DNA of 64,000 nt from Amycolatopsis sp. 2-15 (GTDB taxonomy: Bacteria; Actinomycetota; Actinomycetes; Mycobacteriales; Pseudonocardiaceae): the NCBI RefSeq assembly GCF_030285625.1, contig NZ_CP127294.1, forward strand, positions 5,242,501 through 5,306,500, given 5' to 3'. Under the pieces are notes generated by a model. That model made no database searches and was not told the DNA's origin. It saw only the letters and a list, made by a program, of their open reading frames with translations. Shown here piece by piece: positions 33,808-42,756 of the stretch (positions are counted from its first letter, which is position 1; each line of letters begins with the position of its first letter). The position numbers and the translations under genes were made by a program.

Positions 33808-33832
33808 GGGGGCCGGATATTCTGGCCGGACC

Positions 33833-34417
33833 ATGACGAACCTCGACCGGATCCGCGCCGACCTCATCGCCGACCCCGACAACGCGTGGGCGAAGGAAGC
33901 CGGCTACGAGCCCCTCTACACCGCGGAGCCGTCGGCGAGGGTGGCGCTCATCGGGCAGGCGCCGGGGCGGAAGGCGCAGGAGAGCGGCGTCCCCTGGAAC
34001 GACGCCAGCGGAGTGAAGCTGCGCGGATGGCTCGGCGTGACCGACGAGGAGTTCTACGACCCCGCGCTGTTCGCGATCGTGCCGATGGACTTCTTCTACC
34101 CCGGCAAGGCGGCCTCCGGTGACGTGCCGCCGCGCCGCGGGGTGGCGGAAAAGTGGCACCCGCGGATTTTCGCCGAGCTGCCCGACATCCGGCTGACGGT
34201 GCTCGTCGGCAGCTACGCGCAGAAGTACTACTTGCACGCCGGGCGCGCGCGGAGCCTCACGGAGACCGTGCGGTCGTTCCGGGACTACTTGCCCTCGACG
34301 ATCCCGCTGGTGCACCCGTCGCCGCTGAACGTCGGGTGGCACCTGCGGAACCCGTGGTTCGAGCAGGAGGTCGTGCCGGAGCTGCGGACGCTGGTGGCGG
34401 CCGCGCTCAAGTCCTGA
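33833..34417 (+). CDS. Uracil-DNA glycosylase family protein
   Basis: A 194-residue protein with the uracil-DNA glycosylase fold, presumably removing damaged bases from DNA. Motif A is IGQAPGRKAQESGVPW, the mid motif LTVLVGSYAQKYYL, and the C-terminal DNA-contact motif VHPSPLN (H-P-S-P). A short form of the superfamily without an iron-sulfur cluster, since cysteines are absent. Monocistronic, convergent with the glutaminase gene. Confidence 0.85.
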   Translation: MTNLDRIRADLIADPDNAWAKEAGYEPLYTAEPSARVALIGQAPGRKAQESGVPWNDASGVKLRGWLGVTDEEFYDPALFAIVPMDFFYPGKAASGDVPPRRGVAEKWHPRIFAELPDIRLTVLVGSYAQKYYLHAGRARSLTETVRSFRDYLPSTIPLVHPSPLNVGWHLRNPWFEQEVVPELRTLVAAALKS

Positions 34418-34426
34418 GTGGACGCA

Positions 34427-35356
34427 TCAGAAGATGCTGAGCCCCGTGACGTTGCCGAACGTCTCGAGCGCCATCGCGGCCGTCACGGAGTTGCCCTTCT
34501 CGTCGAGCCCCGGCCCCCACGCGGCGATCGCGCAGCGGTCCGGCACGATCGCGAGGATCCCGCCGCCGACGCCGCTCTTGCACGGCAGCCCCACGCGGTA
34601 CGCGAACTCGCCGGCGGCGTCGTAGGTGCCGCAGGTGAGCATGATCGCGTTGATGCGCCGGGCGTCCTGTTTGGACAGCAGGCGCGTCCCGTCGCGGCGG
34701 ACGCCGTGGCGCGCCAGGACCAGCCCCGCGCGGGCGAGCTCGACGCACGACGCCATGATCGAGCACTGGCGGAAGTAGTGGTCGAGCATCTCGTCGACGG
34801 GGTTGAGGACGTTGCCGAAATCGGCCATCAGGTAGGCCAGCGAACGGTTGCGGTTCCCGGTGCGCGTCTCGGACTCGGCCATCGCCGGGTCGTAGGTGAG
34901 GTCGGGGTTGCCGGTCTCCGCGGCCAGGAACGCGCACAGCGCACCGCACGCGTCGCCGGTGTCCGCGAGCAGCTGGTCGGTCACCAGCAGCGCGCCCGCG
35001 TTGATGAACGGGTTGCGCGGCACCCCGCGTTCGATCTCCAGCTGGATCAGCGAGTTGAACCGCGTCCCCGACGGCTCCCGGTTCACGCGCCGCCAGATCG
35101 ACGCGTCGTCATGCCCGAGCACGTGCGCCAGCGCGAAGGCCTTCGAGATGCTCTGGATCGAGAACGGCACTTCCGCGTCACCCACCTGGTGCAGCTCGCC
35201 GTCGACGGTCGCCACCGCGAACCCGAACTGCACCGGGTCCACGCAGATCAGGTCGGGGATGTAGTCCGCCACCTTGCCGGCCCCGATGTGGGGCCGCGTG
35301 GCCGCCCACACCTCACCGACAGCGCGCTCGTAGTCCACCGGCCGCCCTTCCCGCAC
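34427..35356 (-). CDS. glsA: Glutaminase
   Basis: A 309-residue glutaminase of the beta-lactamase-like fold, converting glutamine to glutamate and ammonia. The catalytic Ser-x-x-Lys is in PFSIQSISKAF, followed by REPSGTRFNSLIQLE, GVPRNPFINAGALL and, near the end, CKSGVGGGILAIVP. Length is exactly that of the bacterial enzyme. GTG start. Convergent with the glycosylase gene. Confidence 0.95.
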   Translation of the reverse strand: MREGRPVDYERAVGEVWAATRPHIGAGKVADYIPDLICVDPVQFGFAVATVDGELHQVGDAEVPFSIQSISKAFALAHVLGHDDASIWRRVNREPSGTRFNSLIQLEIERGVPRNPFINAGALLVTDQLLADTGDACGALCAFLAAETGNPDLTYDPAMAESETRTGNRNRSLAYLMADFGNVLNPVDEMLDHYFRQCSIMASCVELARAGLVLARHGVRRDGTRLLSKQDARRINAIMLTCGTYDAAGEFAYRVGLPCKSGVGGGILAIVPDRCAIAAWGPGLDEKGNSVTAAMALETFGNVTGLSIF

Positions 35357-35386
35357 GTGATCTCAGCGGGCTCGATGATGTCACGA

Positions 35387-35836
35387 CTACCGCGGGTCGT
35401 CGCCCGCCCAGGTCCAGTGGGGGACCTCGCGCAGGGGGTGGAGGTCGGCGTCGGTTCCGGCGCGGGAGTTCTGCAGGGCGACCTGGGAGCCGAACTCGAC
35501 GTGTTCGCGGACGGCGTCGCGGAAGGGCGCGTCCGCGGGCAGGCCGGCGGTGTCGAGGGCCGCGAGGTAGAGCCGGACGAACCGTTGCCGCTGGGCTTCG
35601 GTGATCTTCAGCCCCCGGTGGACGGCGATCAGGTGCGCGAACCCCAGCTCGCGCGAGAAGCGATCCGGGCCGCCGAACGACTCGGCCGTGAACGACGTCA
35701 GGTGCTCGACGTGCCGCGGCTGTCCCGTGCCGAACAACGGCTGCAGCAGCGGGTCCGCCAGCACGCTGTCGTAGAACACCTGCTCCAACCGGTGCAGGGC
35801 GGCTTCCCCGCCGGCGTGCTCGAACAGTGAGGGCAT
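35387..35836 (-). CDS. Truncated haemoglobin (group II, GlbO-like)
   Basis: A 149-residue 2-over-2 globin that binds haem and handles O2 or NO. It begins MPSLFEHAGGEAALHRLEQV; FYDSVLADPLLQPLF is helix B with the B10 Tyr in the common FY pair. The proximal His is in GFAHLIAVHRGLKIT and the end is HWTWAGDDP, with the G8-type Trp near PHWTW. Upstream of the glutaminase gene with a 30-base gap. Confidence 0.9.
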   Translation of the reverse strand: MPSLFEHAGGEAALHRLEQVFYDSVLADPLLQPLFGTGQPRHVEHLTSFTAESFGGPDRFSRELGFAHLIAVHRGLKITEAQRQRFVRLYLAALDTAGLPADAPFRDAVREHVEFGSQVALQNSRAGTDADLHPLREVPHWTWAGDDPR

Positions 35837-36021
35837 GGGGCCAGCGTAGGCCCGGTATCGCCCGTGGCGGGGCAGTTTCGCCGGTGGCGTAGCCGGTGAT
35901 GAACCACCCGGCGCCGGCCGCGGTGAGCGACGGCCCCTCACAAGCGTCACTACAGCCTCGGCGAACGCGGTAGCCACCGTTGCCATCGACATCGCACTGG
36001 GTGTCGAACCGGCTGGGGTCC

Positions 36022-36454
36022 GTGTCGGACGTGCCGTGGCCTCTGTGGATCGGCCTCTTGTTCCCGATCTACGTCGCGGCGATTTCGGTGGTGATCTGGT
36101 TGTTGCGCGGTCGCGTCTGGGGAAGTCAGGCCTGGTTATGTGCGCACCGATGTCGCGGCGGGGCTCGAGCGCGTGGTGGCCGCGACCCGATTCGCCATGG
36201 TTGCGTTCGTTGCCGCAATCGTGCTTACGGGTGTGTCGATCGTGGTCAGCGGCGCAGCACAGACGGTGCTGCAGTATCTCGCGACGCTGGGCTTCGTTCT
36301 GGCTTGGGCCACGACGAGTTCTGGGGTCTACGGCCGCAGCGAGACGTGGTTGCGGGGTGCATGTCTGAAGAGCCTGAAGTGGTGGTTCTTCATCTTCGCC
36401 CCGGTTGGAGTGCTCAACCTGGTCTTCACCGTCGCGAACAGTGCACAGGCCTGA
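36022..36454 (+). pseudogene. Small membrane protein interrupted by a single-base insertion
   Basis: The first frame from GTG 36022 gives VSDVPWPLWIGLLFPIYVAA and a membrane helix. At about 36128, CAGGCCTGG seems to carry one extra G. The next frame then reads PGYVRTDVAAGLERVVAATR and three further hydrophobic segments to the stop at 36454. Joined, about 143 residues. Family unknown. Alternatively, only the second part from GTG 36140 is a gene. Confidence 0.5.
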
Positions 36455-36523
36455 GGTCTGCACAGTGCGGTGAGCGACCAACCGGTTACAGTCGATCATG
36501 AAGCCGCGCCACCGGAGGTCTCG

Positions 36524-37411
36524 ATGAGTGTTCCCTTGCCGGAGAAGTTCGGGTACCGGCGGGTCGACGCGGGGGGCGTGCGGATCAGCTGCGCGGTCGC
36601 CGGGGAGGGGCCGCCGGTGTTGCTGCTGCACGGTTATCCGCAGACGCACCTGATCTGGCACCACGTCGCGCCGCGGTTGGCGGAGGAGTTCACGGTGGTG
36701 CTGACCGATTTGCGCGGGTACGGCGACAGCGACAAACCGGCCGGTGGCGACCACGAGTATTCCAAGCGGGCCATGGCTAACGACCAGCTCCAGGTCATGG
36801 CGAAACTGGGCTTCGACCGCTTCGCCGTCGCCGGGCACGACCGCGGCGGCCGGGTGGCGCACCGGCTCGCGCTCGACGCGCCCGAAGCCGTGAAAGCGCT
36901 GGCGGTGCTGGACATCGTCCCCACGCGGTACGCGTTCCAGCACGCCGACAAGAACTTCGGCCTCGGTTACTACCACTGGTTCTTCCTCGCGGCCGGCAAC
37001 GGCATCCCCGAACGGCTGCTCGCCGGTGATCCCGAGTTCTGGGTCACCTCGCGCATGCACTCCCGCCACGACGGCGGCACGCCCTTCGATCCCGCCGCCG
37101 TCGCCGAGTACGTGCGCTGTTTCTCCACACCGGAGGCGATCGCCGCCTCGTGCGCGGACTACCGCGCCGCCGCGGGCATCGACCTCGAGCACGACGACGC
37201 GGACGCGGCCGCGGGCCGGCTCGTGACCAGCCCGCTGCTCGCGCTGTGGGGGAGTGGCAGCTTCGTCGGCCAGTCCTACGACGTGCCCGCGGTGTGGCGC
37301 GAGTACGCGAGGGACCTGCGCACCCTGGCCGTCGAAAGTGACCATTACCTGCCGGAGGAACAACCGCAGGTTGTCGCCGAAGCGTTGCGGGACTTCTTCG
37401 CGGAGACCTGA
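36524..37411 (+). CDS. Haloacetate (fluoroacetate) dehalogenase-like alpha/beta hydrolase
   Basis: A 295-residue hydrolase. The nucleophile is Asp106 in GHDRGGR, with Arg107 and Arg110 placed to hold the carboxylate, acid Asp130, His274, and the halide pocket His151-Trp152 (YYHWFF) and Tyr213 (ADYRAA). From memory, spacing matches Asp110/Arg111/Arg114/Asp134/His155/Trp156/Tyr219/His280 of fluoroacetate dehalogenase except for a 2-residue deletion. It would hydrolyse the C-halogen bond of haloacetates. GGAGG ribosome site. Confidence 0.85.
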   Translation: MSVPLPEKFGYRRVDAGGVRISCAVAGEGPPVLLLHGYPQTHLIWHHVAPRLAEEFTVVLTDLRGYGDSDKPAGGDHEYSKRAMANDQLQVMAKLGFDRFAVAGHDRGGRVAHRLALDAPEAVKALAVLDIVPTRYAFQHADKNFGLGYYHWFFLAAGNGIPERLLAGDPEFWVTSRMHSRHDGGTPFDPAAVAEYVRCFSTPEAIAASCADYRAAAGIDLEHDDADAAAGRLVTSPLLALWGSGSFVGQSYDVPAVWREYARDLRTLAVESDHYLPEEQPQVVAEALRDFFAET

Positions 37412-37599
37412 GCCCCCGACGTCGCCAAATCGACACCAAGCACCCGCACGACCGCGGATCCGAGGTGCACGACGGGACCACCACCCTCATCAGCGGCGGC
37501 GAGCACCCGTCGTACCTCCTGCTCCCGGTCGTGCCCCGGCCGGCTGAGGCCGGTGGCCGCGGTGGGTCTGCACCGCGGCCACTCGGGTCCCGGACCGGC

Positions 37600-38994
37600 T
37601 CAGAACCGCCCGAGGCCGTGCGGCGAGCCGAGACCGGTCGGGCCGTCCCAGCCGGGTCCGGCCTGGCACACCTTCGGGCCCCAGCCCAGGCCCTCGCGCA
37701 GGGACGGGGCAGCGCCGTCGGTCGTGACGTCGTGGAACACCGAGGCCGGCGCCCCGTACAACGCGCTCGGGCCCGTCGCGCCGGTGGTGTGGCCGCTGCT
37801 GCGCACATACCACGCGGCCACGAACGGCGACGAAGCACTGGTGCCACCGCTGACGATCCAGTTCTGCGGCCTGCCGGTGAAAGGCGCGTAGGTGTCGTAC
37901 ACCGCCGGGCCGTTCGCCGGGTCGGCGATGGCGGAGACGTCGGCGGAGGCGCGGTGCCCACCGCAGTTCGCAGCGATCGACGCGGGCTGGCCGGCGGCGG
38001 GTGGGAACGTCAGGGCGCACTCGCCGCCGAGGTTGTGCCACGCCTGCTCGGTGAATTTCGTGCGCGACGCGTCGACGGGCTTCAGCGCCGTGCCTCCGAC
38101 GCCGACCGCCCACGGCAGGTTGGCGGGCCAGGTGTAGAAGCTCGTGTCGGCCTTGCTTTCGGCCGAAGCCGAGCCCAATGCCGTGGCGTCGGCGCTGCCG
38201 ACGTCACCGATCGACGCGAACAGCGGCACCCCCGGGTGGTTCAGGGCCTTGCTGTAGGGCGCGTCGATCGTGGCCGAGTCGAGGACCTCGATGTCGCTGA
38301 GGCTCACGGCGTTCGCACCGAGGCGGACCGCCGTCTGGTAGGCAGTGGCGTAGTCGGCGGCCTTCTGGTCTGGGTCGGGCTCGCCGGTCGCGTCGATGTC
38401 CGGCGTCTGCACCACCATGATGCGACACGCCGGGCACGCCGCCGAGGCCATGTCGACGTCCAGCGACGTCTCGACGGCCCAGTCCTCCTCGGACTCCTTG
38501 AACTCGTCGGTGGTCCGGGGTTTCACCGGCGGCCCGCCGTGGAACTCGGTGATCGTGAGGCACCCGCTCGCCGTCGTGCACCCGGGCAGCCCGTACTGCT
38601 CGCGGTAGCCGGCCAGGTCCGACTCCAGGTGCGTGTTCGCGCCCGCGCTGATGATCACCGCGATCGTGCCCTTCCGGCCGACGCCCGCGGCCGGCAGCGA
38701 GTAGGCGTGCGCGAGGTCCGTGGCCCCGAGTCCGACTGGAGTCGTCGTCGACAACGCTTTCGCCGAGCCCGGGCTCTCGGTTACGACGGCGGCCCCGCAC
38801 CCGGCCACGCAGGCGGTGCGCACGCCGTGGTCGCTCAGCAAAGTGCCGTCGTGGATCTGGGCCTGAAGTCCCGCGATGTCCGAAGTGCCGGGTGCGGCCT
38901 GCGCCGAGGTGCCCGCGACGGCCATCGCCGCGAGCACCGGCACCACGGCGACCACGGTGCGGACCCGCCTGGTTGTGACTTTTCCCTTGGACAA
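37600..38994 (-). CDS. S53 family serine-carboxyl peptidase (sedolisin), secreted
   Basis: A 464-residue exported protease, active at acid pH in this family. TTG 38994 is chosen because AGGAGG lies 10 bases upstream. A signal peptide follows (TTRRVRTVVAVVPVLAAMAV to AQAAPG). Catalytic Glu and Asp are in WAVETSLDVDMAS (E-x3-D), and the Ser is in SGGTSASSPFVAAW. Only a short region, with no obvious large pro-domain, precedes the catalytic core, and the C-terminal half resembles the calcium-binding end. Monocistronic. Confidence 0.9.
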   Translation of the reverse strand: MSKGKVTTRRVRTVVAVVPVLAAMAVAGTSAQAAPGTSDIAGLQAQIHDGTLLSDHGVRTACVAGCGAAVVTESPGSAKALSTTTPVGLGATDLAHAYSLPAAGVGRKGTIAVIISAGANTHLESDLAGYREQYGLPGCTTASGCLTITEFHGGPPVKPRTTDEFKESEEDWAVETSLDVDMASAACPACRIMVVQTPDIDATGEPDPDQKAADYATAYQTAVRLGANAVSLSDIEVLDSATIDAPYSKALNHPGVPLFASIGDVGSADATALGSASAESKADTSFYTWPANLPWAVGVGGTALKPVDASRTKFTEQAWHNLGGECALTFPPAAGQPASIAANCGGHRASADVSAIADPANGPAVYDTYAPFTGRPQNWIVSGGTSASSPFVAAWYVRSSGHTTGATGPSALYGAPASVFHDVTTDGAAPSLREGLGWGPKVCQAGPGWDGPTGLGSPHGLGRF

Positions 38995-39075
38995 GGACGA
39001 TTCGCCTCCTAGGACCGTCGGCGGCGCCATCGCCGCCGCGCGGGCCCATCCTGGGTGACGATCTTGCGGATCCGG

Positions 39076-40836
39076 TCAGGAAGTTGTGTGGATCTTCGGC
39101 TCCGACAGCCGCGCGTCGAGTGAGCGAAGGGTTCGGGCCGTGAGGCTGGGGGTCGTGGCGGCCAGTTCCCAGACGGACAGCGCCGCGACCGAGGTGGCGA
39201 AGTCGGCGTTGGCGAGCATGGGCAGGTGGCGCGCGAGAATTTCGCGGTCGGCCGGAGGAAGTTCACCGATCGCGGTCCGGACGGCGGAGCCGAACTCGGT
39301 CGCCGGTGGGAGGTCCTCCAGGACGGCGAGGGCGTCGTCGCGTTGGGCGCGGGCGAGGAGGTGCTCCCGCGTGACGGGCCCCTGAGCGGGCAGGCCGAGA
39401 CGCTCGAACTGGGACGCGGGCGCGTCCGCGGCTCGCATCAGGTCGACGAGGCAGGTGGCCATCGTGAGTTCGAGTTCGTCGTCGACGAGGGGGTTTTCCT
39501 GGCCGGGGTCGCTTTCGAGGTCGAACAGCAGCGTGCCGAACGCGTGCGGGTCGCCCCAGGCGTAGCCGGGTAGGCGCAGCACCGGTGCGCCTTTGGTGAA
39601 CGGCAGGGGTGGGATGAGTTCGGCGTCGCGCAGTTCGGCGGGGGAGAAGCGGCTGTTCATGTGGGTGGGCATGAGCGTGTGCTCGAACAACGGTTCGTTG
39701 GCGGCCGTGGCGGGCGCTCGCATGTAGACATGCCGACCGTCGGCGACGTTGACGTGGCCGCCGAAGCTGCCGAACAGGCAGGCGTCGCGCGTGGTTGTGC
39801 CCGTCAGGGGGAGGCCTTGCATGTCGTTCGGCCTTGCCACGCCGAAGAAGTCGAGCAAGGTCGGTCCGAAGTCGACAGTCTGCACGAGCTCGGCCCGCCG
39901 TTCGCCGCGGGCGCCGCTGCGGGGGTCCCAGACGAACAGTGGGGTGTGGATGTTCTCGTCGTACCAGGGTTGTACGTTCTTGCCCCACCAGCCGTGTTCG
40001 CCGAGCAGGAGGCCGTGGTCGGTGCAGACGATGAGCAGGGTGTCGTCCCACAGTGCGTGGGTGTCCATGGCGTCGAGGACGCGGCCGAGGGAACTGTCGC
40101 ACATGGACAGCAGGGCGCGGTATTCGTCGCGGACCCGGACCGTGTCGCCGGGTTGTTCGGTGACGCGGCGGTAGCCCGGCCAGTCGTACTCCGGGCCTTC
40201 GTGCGTCAGGGAGTACCGCGCGCGGTGCTCTTCGGTGGCGACGAACGGTTCGTGCGGGTCGAAGCACTCGATCTGGAGGAACCAGTCCTGCTCGCCCGCG
40301 TTGGTGTCGAGGAACTCCAGGCCGGCGTCGACGGTGAGTGTCTGCGGGTGCTGTCCGGGTTTGAGGAAGTGCTGCCGGTTGACCCAGTGCTGGCGGATCA
40401 TCGCCGACGCCCGCCGCGCCCCGACCGCCGGTTCGGGCATTTCGGGATCGGCGACCTGGCCTTTCCAGCGGTCGCCTTCCTGGCCGCGGAAGAACTCGTA
40501 GGTGTCGAAGCGGTTGTGGTAGGTCGCGCCGCCGTCTTCCCAGTAGTGCTGGTGATCCGTCACGAGATGGGTGTGCACGCCGTGGCGCGAGAGCAGTTCG
40601 GGCACGGAGTCGTCGAAGGGTTCCAGCGGCCCCCACGACCGGTGCAGGAAGTTGTAGCGGCCGGTGTGCAGCTCGCGGCGCGCCGGCATGCACGGCATGC
40701 TGCCCGCGTAGCAGTTGTCGAACGTCACGGCCGCCTCGGCCAGCCGCTCGAACTGCGGCGCGTGCACCCCGCTCGCGCCGTACGGCGGCAGGTGCCGGCG
40801 GTTGAGCGTGTCGAACAGCACGACGATCGCGCGCAT
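39076..40836 (-). CDS. Sulfatase (formylglycine-dependent, type I)
   Basis: A 586-residue sulfatase. The formylglycine precursor motif C-x-P-x-R is Cys49-Met-Pro-Ala-Arg53 in GSMPCMPARRELHTGR, and the metal-binding Asp is in VVLFDTLNRRHLPPYG. A second metal site is in LLIVCTDHGLLLGEHGWWGK. It most resembles heparan/glucosamine-type sulfatases, but no signal peptide is visible, so it may be cytosolic. It needs a formylglycine-generating enzyme, which is not in the window. Stands alone. Confidence 0.92.
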   Translation of the reverse strand: MRAIVVLFDTLNRRHLPPYGASGVHAPQFERLAEAAVTFDNCYAGSMPCMPARRELHTGRYNFLHRSWGPLEPFDDSVPELLSRHGVHTHLVTDHQHYWEDGGATYHNRFDTYEFFRGQEGDRWKGQVADPEMPEPAVGARRASAMIRQHWVNRQHFLKPGQHPQTLTVDAGLEFLDTNAGEQDWFLQIECFDPHEPFVATEEHRARYSLTHEGPEYDWPGYRRVTEQPGDTVRVRDEYRALLSMCDSSLGRVLDAMDTHALWDDTLLIVCTDHGLLLGEHGWWGKNVQPWYDENIHTPLFVWDPRSGARGERRAELVQTVDFGPTLLDFFGVARPNDMQGLPLTGTTTRDACLFGSFGGHVNVADGRHVYMRAPATAANEPLFEHTLMPTHMNSRFSPAELRDAELIPPLPFTKGAPVLRLPGYAWGDPHAFGTLLFDLESDPGQENPLVDDELELTMATCLVDLMRAADAPASQFERLGLPAQGPVTREHLLARAQRDDALAVLEDLPPATEFGSAVRTAIGELPPADREILARHLPMLANADFATSVAALSVWELAATTPSLTARTLRSLDARLSEPKIHTTS

Positions 40837-40997
40837 CGGACGGGCTCCTCCTCGTCAGGCGGGTTCCACCCCGCCCAGCCTAGGGAACCCGCGGGACGGG
40901 CAGCGACCGAACTTTGGCGAACGCGGCCCCCGCCTGATTGACTGTGGCTGTCCGGCTCGGCCGGGCATCAGACACCCAAGACGATTCTGGAGGACGC

Positions 40998-41429
40998 ATG
41001 CCCGTCTCGAAGGCGCACGCGAACTGGAACGGCGATCTTCCCACCGGGTCCGGGCAGTTCACCGCCGGGGGAGGAAGCATCAGCGGGAGCGTGACCTTCA
41101 AGTCGCGCTTCGAGGACGGGCCCGGGTCGAACCCGGAGCAGCTCATCGCCGCGGCGCACGCGTCGTGCTTCTCGATGGCGCTGGCCAACACGCTGGCGAG
41201 TGCGGGATTCCCGGCCGAGTCGATCGAAACGGACGCTTCGGTCACGCTGCGCCCGGTCGACGGCGCGCCGACGATCATCAAGATCGAGCTCGTGACGGAG
41301 GGCCGCGTGCCCGGCGTCAACGCGGAGCAGTTCAAGGAGTACGCGGCGCAGGCCAAGGCCGGCTGCCCGGTCAGCCGCGCGCTGGCGGGCGTCCCCGAGA
41401 TCACCCTGCAGGCGTCGCTGGCCGGCTGA
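40998..41429 (+). CDS. OsmC-family peroxiredoxin
   Basis: A 143-residue organic hydroperoxide reductase-type protein. The two redox cysteines are in AAAHASCFSMALANTL and AAQAKAGCPVSRALAG, the pattern of OsmC/YhfA. TGGAGGA ribosome site before ATG 40998. Role: detoxifies organic peroxides with thiol reductant in the cytosol. Monocistronic, with a bidirectional terminator right after it. Confidence 0.92.
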   Translation: MPVSKAHANWNGDLPTGSGQFTAGGGSISGSVTFKSRFEDGPGSNPEQLIAAAHASCFSMALANTLASAGFPAESIETDASVTLRPVDGAPTIIKIELVTEGRVPGVNAEQFKEYAAQAKAGCPVSRALAGVPEITLQASLAG

Positions 41430-41436
41430 GCCGCGC

Positions 41437-41467
41437 GAGCGCTCGCTCCCGCGCGGGGCGAGCGCTC
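41437..41467. terminator. Bidirectional hairpin terminator between osmC-like and merR-like genes
   Basis: GAGCGCTCGC and its exact complement GCGAGCGCTC are separated by 11 bases, in the 40-base gap between two convergent stop codons. Confidence 0.8.
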
Positions 41468-41469
41468 CT

Positions 41470-42291
41470 TCAGCCGGCGTCCGCCCGGAAGACGGGCCAG
41501 CCGATCTCGGTCCGCCACTCGGCGGTGTCGCGGGTGTCGTCCGCCCCGCGCACGTAGTACTCGCGCAGCGGGCCGTCGACGCCGATCTCGTGGCCGGTGA
41601 CGTACGCGCCGAGCGTGCCGTAGGTGAGGTCGACGTCGTCCAGCGACCCGCGGTGGTAGGCGATCGCCAGCTCGGCCGCGGGCACCACGAGACCCACGAC
41701 CCGCCCGACCTCGCGTGGCGTGCCCTCGACGGGGACGAACACCGTGACCCGGCCCCGGTCGTGCAGGTAGACGTCGCTTTCGTACAGGCCGCCGGCGGGC
41801 CCGGCCGGCGTCAGGCCCTGGGCGCGGACGGTCGCGTGCAGCTCACCCAGCGCGCCCTGCCACCAGGTCAGCACGTCCTCGCGGTCCACCGTCTGCTGAA
41901 TGGCCGCCGCGGGCGCCGGCGCGACCGTCCGATGCTCGACCGTGAACGCCGTGTCGGGGCGCCGGAGCAGGTCGCGCAGCGTGTCGACTGCTTGGCGCGT
42001 GCGGGCGAGCTCCGCCTCGAGGCTGTCGAGGTGTGCTGCGATCAGGCTGTTGCGCATGGCCACCTCGGGTGCGGCCAATACGGCCCGGACGTCGGCCACC
42101 GGCATCTCCAGGTCCCTGAGCCGACGGATGACCTGTGCCGACGGGATCTGCTCGAGGTCGTAGAACCGGTAGCCGGTGTGCGGGTCGACCGAACAGGGCT
42201 CGAGCAGCCCGACCTGGTGGTAGTGGCGCAGGGTCTTCACGCTCAGGTGCGTGAGGCGGGAGAAATCGCCGATCGTCAGCCGCGGGCCCAT
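41470..42291 (-). CDS. MerR-family regulator with GyrI-like effector domain
   Basis: A 273-residue activator of the BmrR/TipA-like kind. The N-terminal MerR winged helix reads LTIGDFSRLTHLSVKTLRHY, then HQVGLLEPCSVDPHTGYRFY. A coiled-coil linker follows, then an effector domain (VEHRTVAPAPAAAIQQTV onward) that binds hydrophobic drugs in homologues. Divergent from the SnoaL/esterase pair, 114 bases apart, which it probably controls. Confidence 0.9.
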   Translation of the reverse strand: MGPRLTIGDFSRLTHLSVKTLRHYHQVGLLEPCSVDPHTGYRFYDLEQIPSAQVIRRLRDLEMPVADVRAVLAAPEVAMRNSLIAAHLDSLEAELARTRQAVDTLRDLLRRPDTAFTVEHRTVAPAPAAAIQQTVDREDVLTWWQGALGELHATVRAQGLTPAGPAGGLYESDVYLHDRGRVTVFVPVEGTPREVGRVVGLVVPAAELAIAYHRGSLDDVDLTYGTLGAYVTGHEIGVDGPLREYYVRGADDTRDTAEWRTEIGWPVFRADAG

Positions 42292-42405
42292 GTGCCCATC
42301 CTCAACCCTGCCCGTGCGGGAGGGCCAAGCTCGACGCGGGCTGTTGACCCTCCCTCGGCCGGACCGGTGAACCTGGTCTTGTCGTCAAGCCGAGGAGGAC
42401 CACCC

Positions 42406-42756
42406 ATGACCGCTCTCACCGGAGTCCTGGCCGACCACGTCCGGGCCGTCAATGCCTTCGACCTGGACGGCATCGTCGCCACGTTCGCCGAGGATGCCCT
42501 GGTCAACGACGCCCGCCGCGAGTTCTGGGGTATCGACGCGATCCGGGCCTGGGCCGCCGCCGAGATGGTCGGCGACCATGTGACGCTGCGGGTCACCGAC
42601 GTCGTCGACCACCACGGTGTCACCCTGGTCCGCGCCGCGTACGAGGGCGACTATCCCAAGGCCGGCCTGCCGGATCCGCTGATCATGACGAACTATTTCA
42701 CCGTTCGCGCCGGCAAGATCGACAGCATGTTCGTGATCCGGAACGAGGGCCGATGA
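42406..42756 (+). CDS. SnoaL-like nuclear transport factor 2 fold protein
   Basis: A 116-residue NTF2-fold protein (VRAVNAFDLDGIVATFAEDA, then VRAAYEGDYPKAGLPDPLIM). Members are isomerases, cyclases or small binding proteins. GAGGAGG ribosome site. ATGA overlap with the next gene, an esterase, so the two work as a unit under the divergent MerR regulator. Confidence 0.85.
   Translation: MTALTGVLADHVRAVNAFDLDGIVATFAEDALVNDARREFWGIDAIRAWAAAEMVGDHVTLRVTDVVDHHGVTLVRAAYEGDYPKAGLPDPLIMTNYFTVRAGKIDSMFVIRNEGR

Noticed and set aside
41590..42405. Plus-strand frame opposite the MerR regulator, in frame with the SnoaL-like gene
   Set aside because: The MerR motifs on the minus strand are clear; the plus-strand extension is shadow sequence and the SnoaL-like gene starts at 42406 after a GAGGAGG site.
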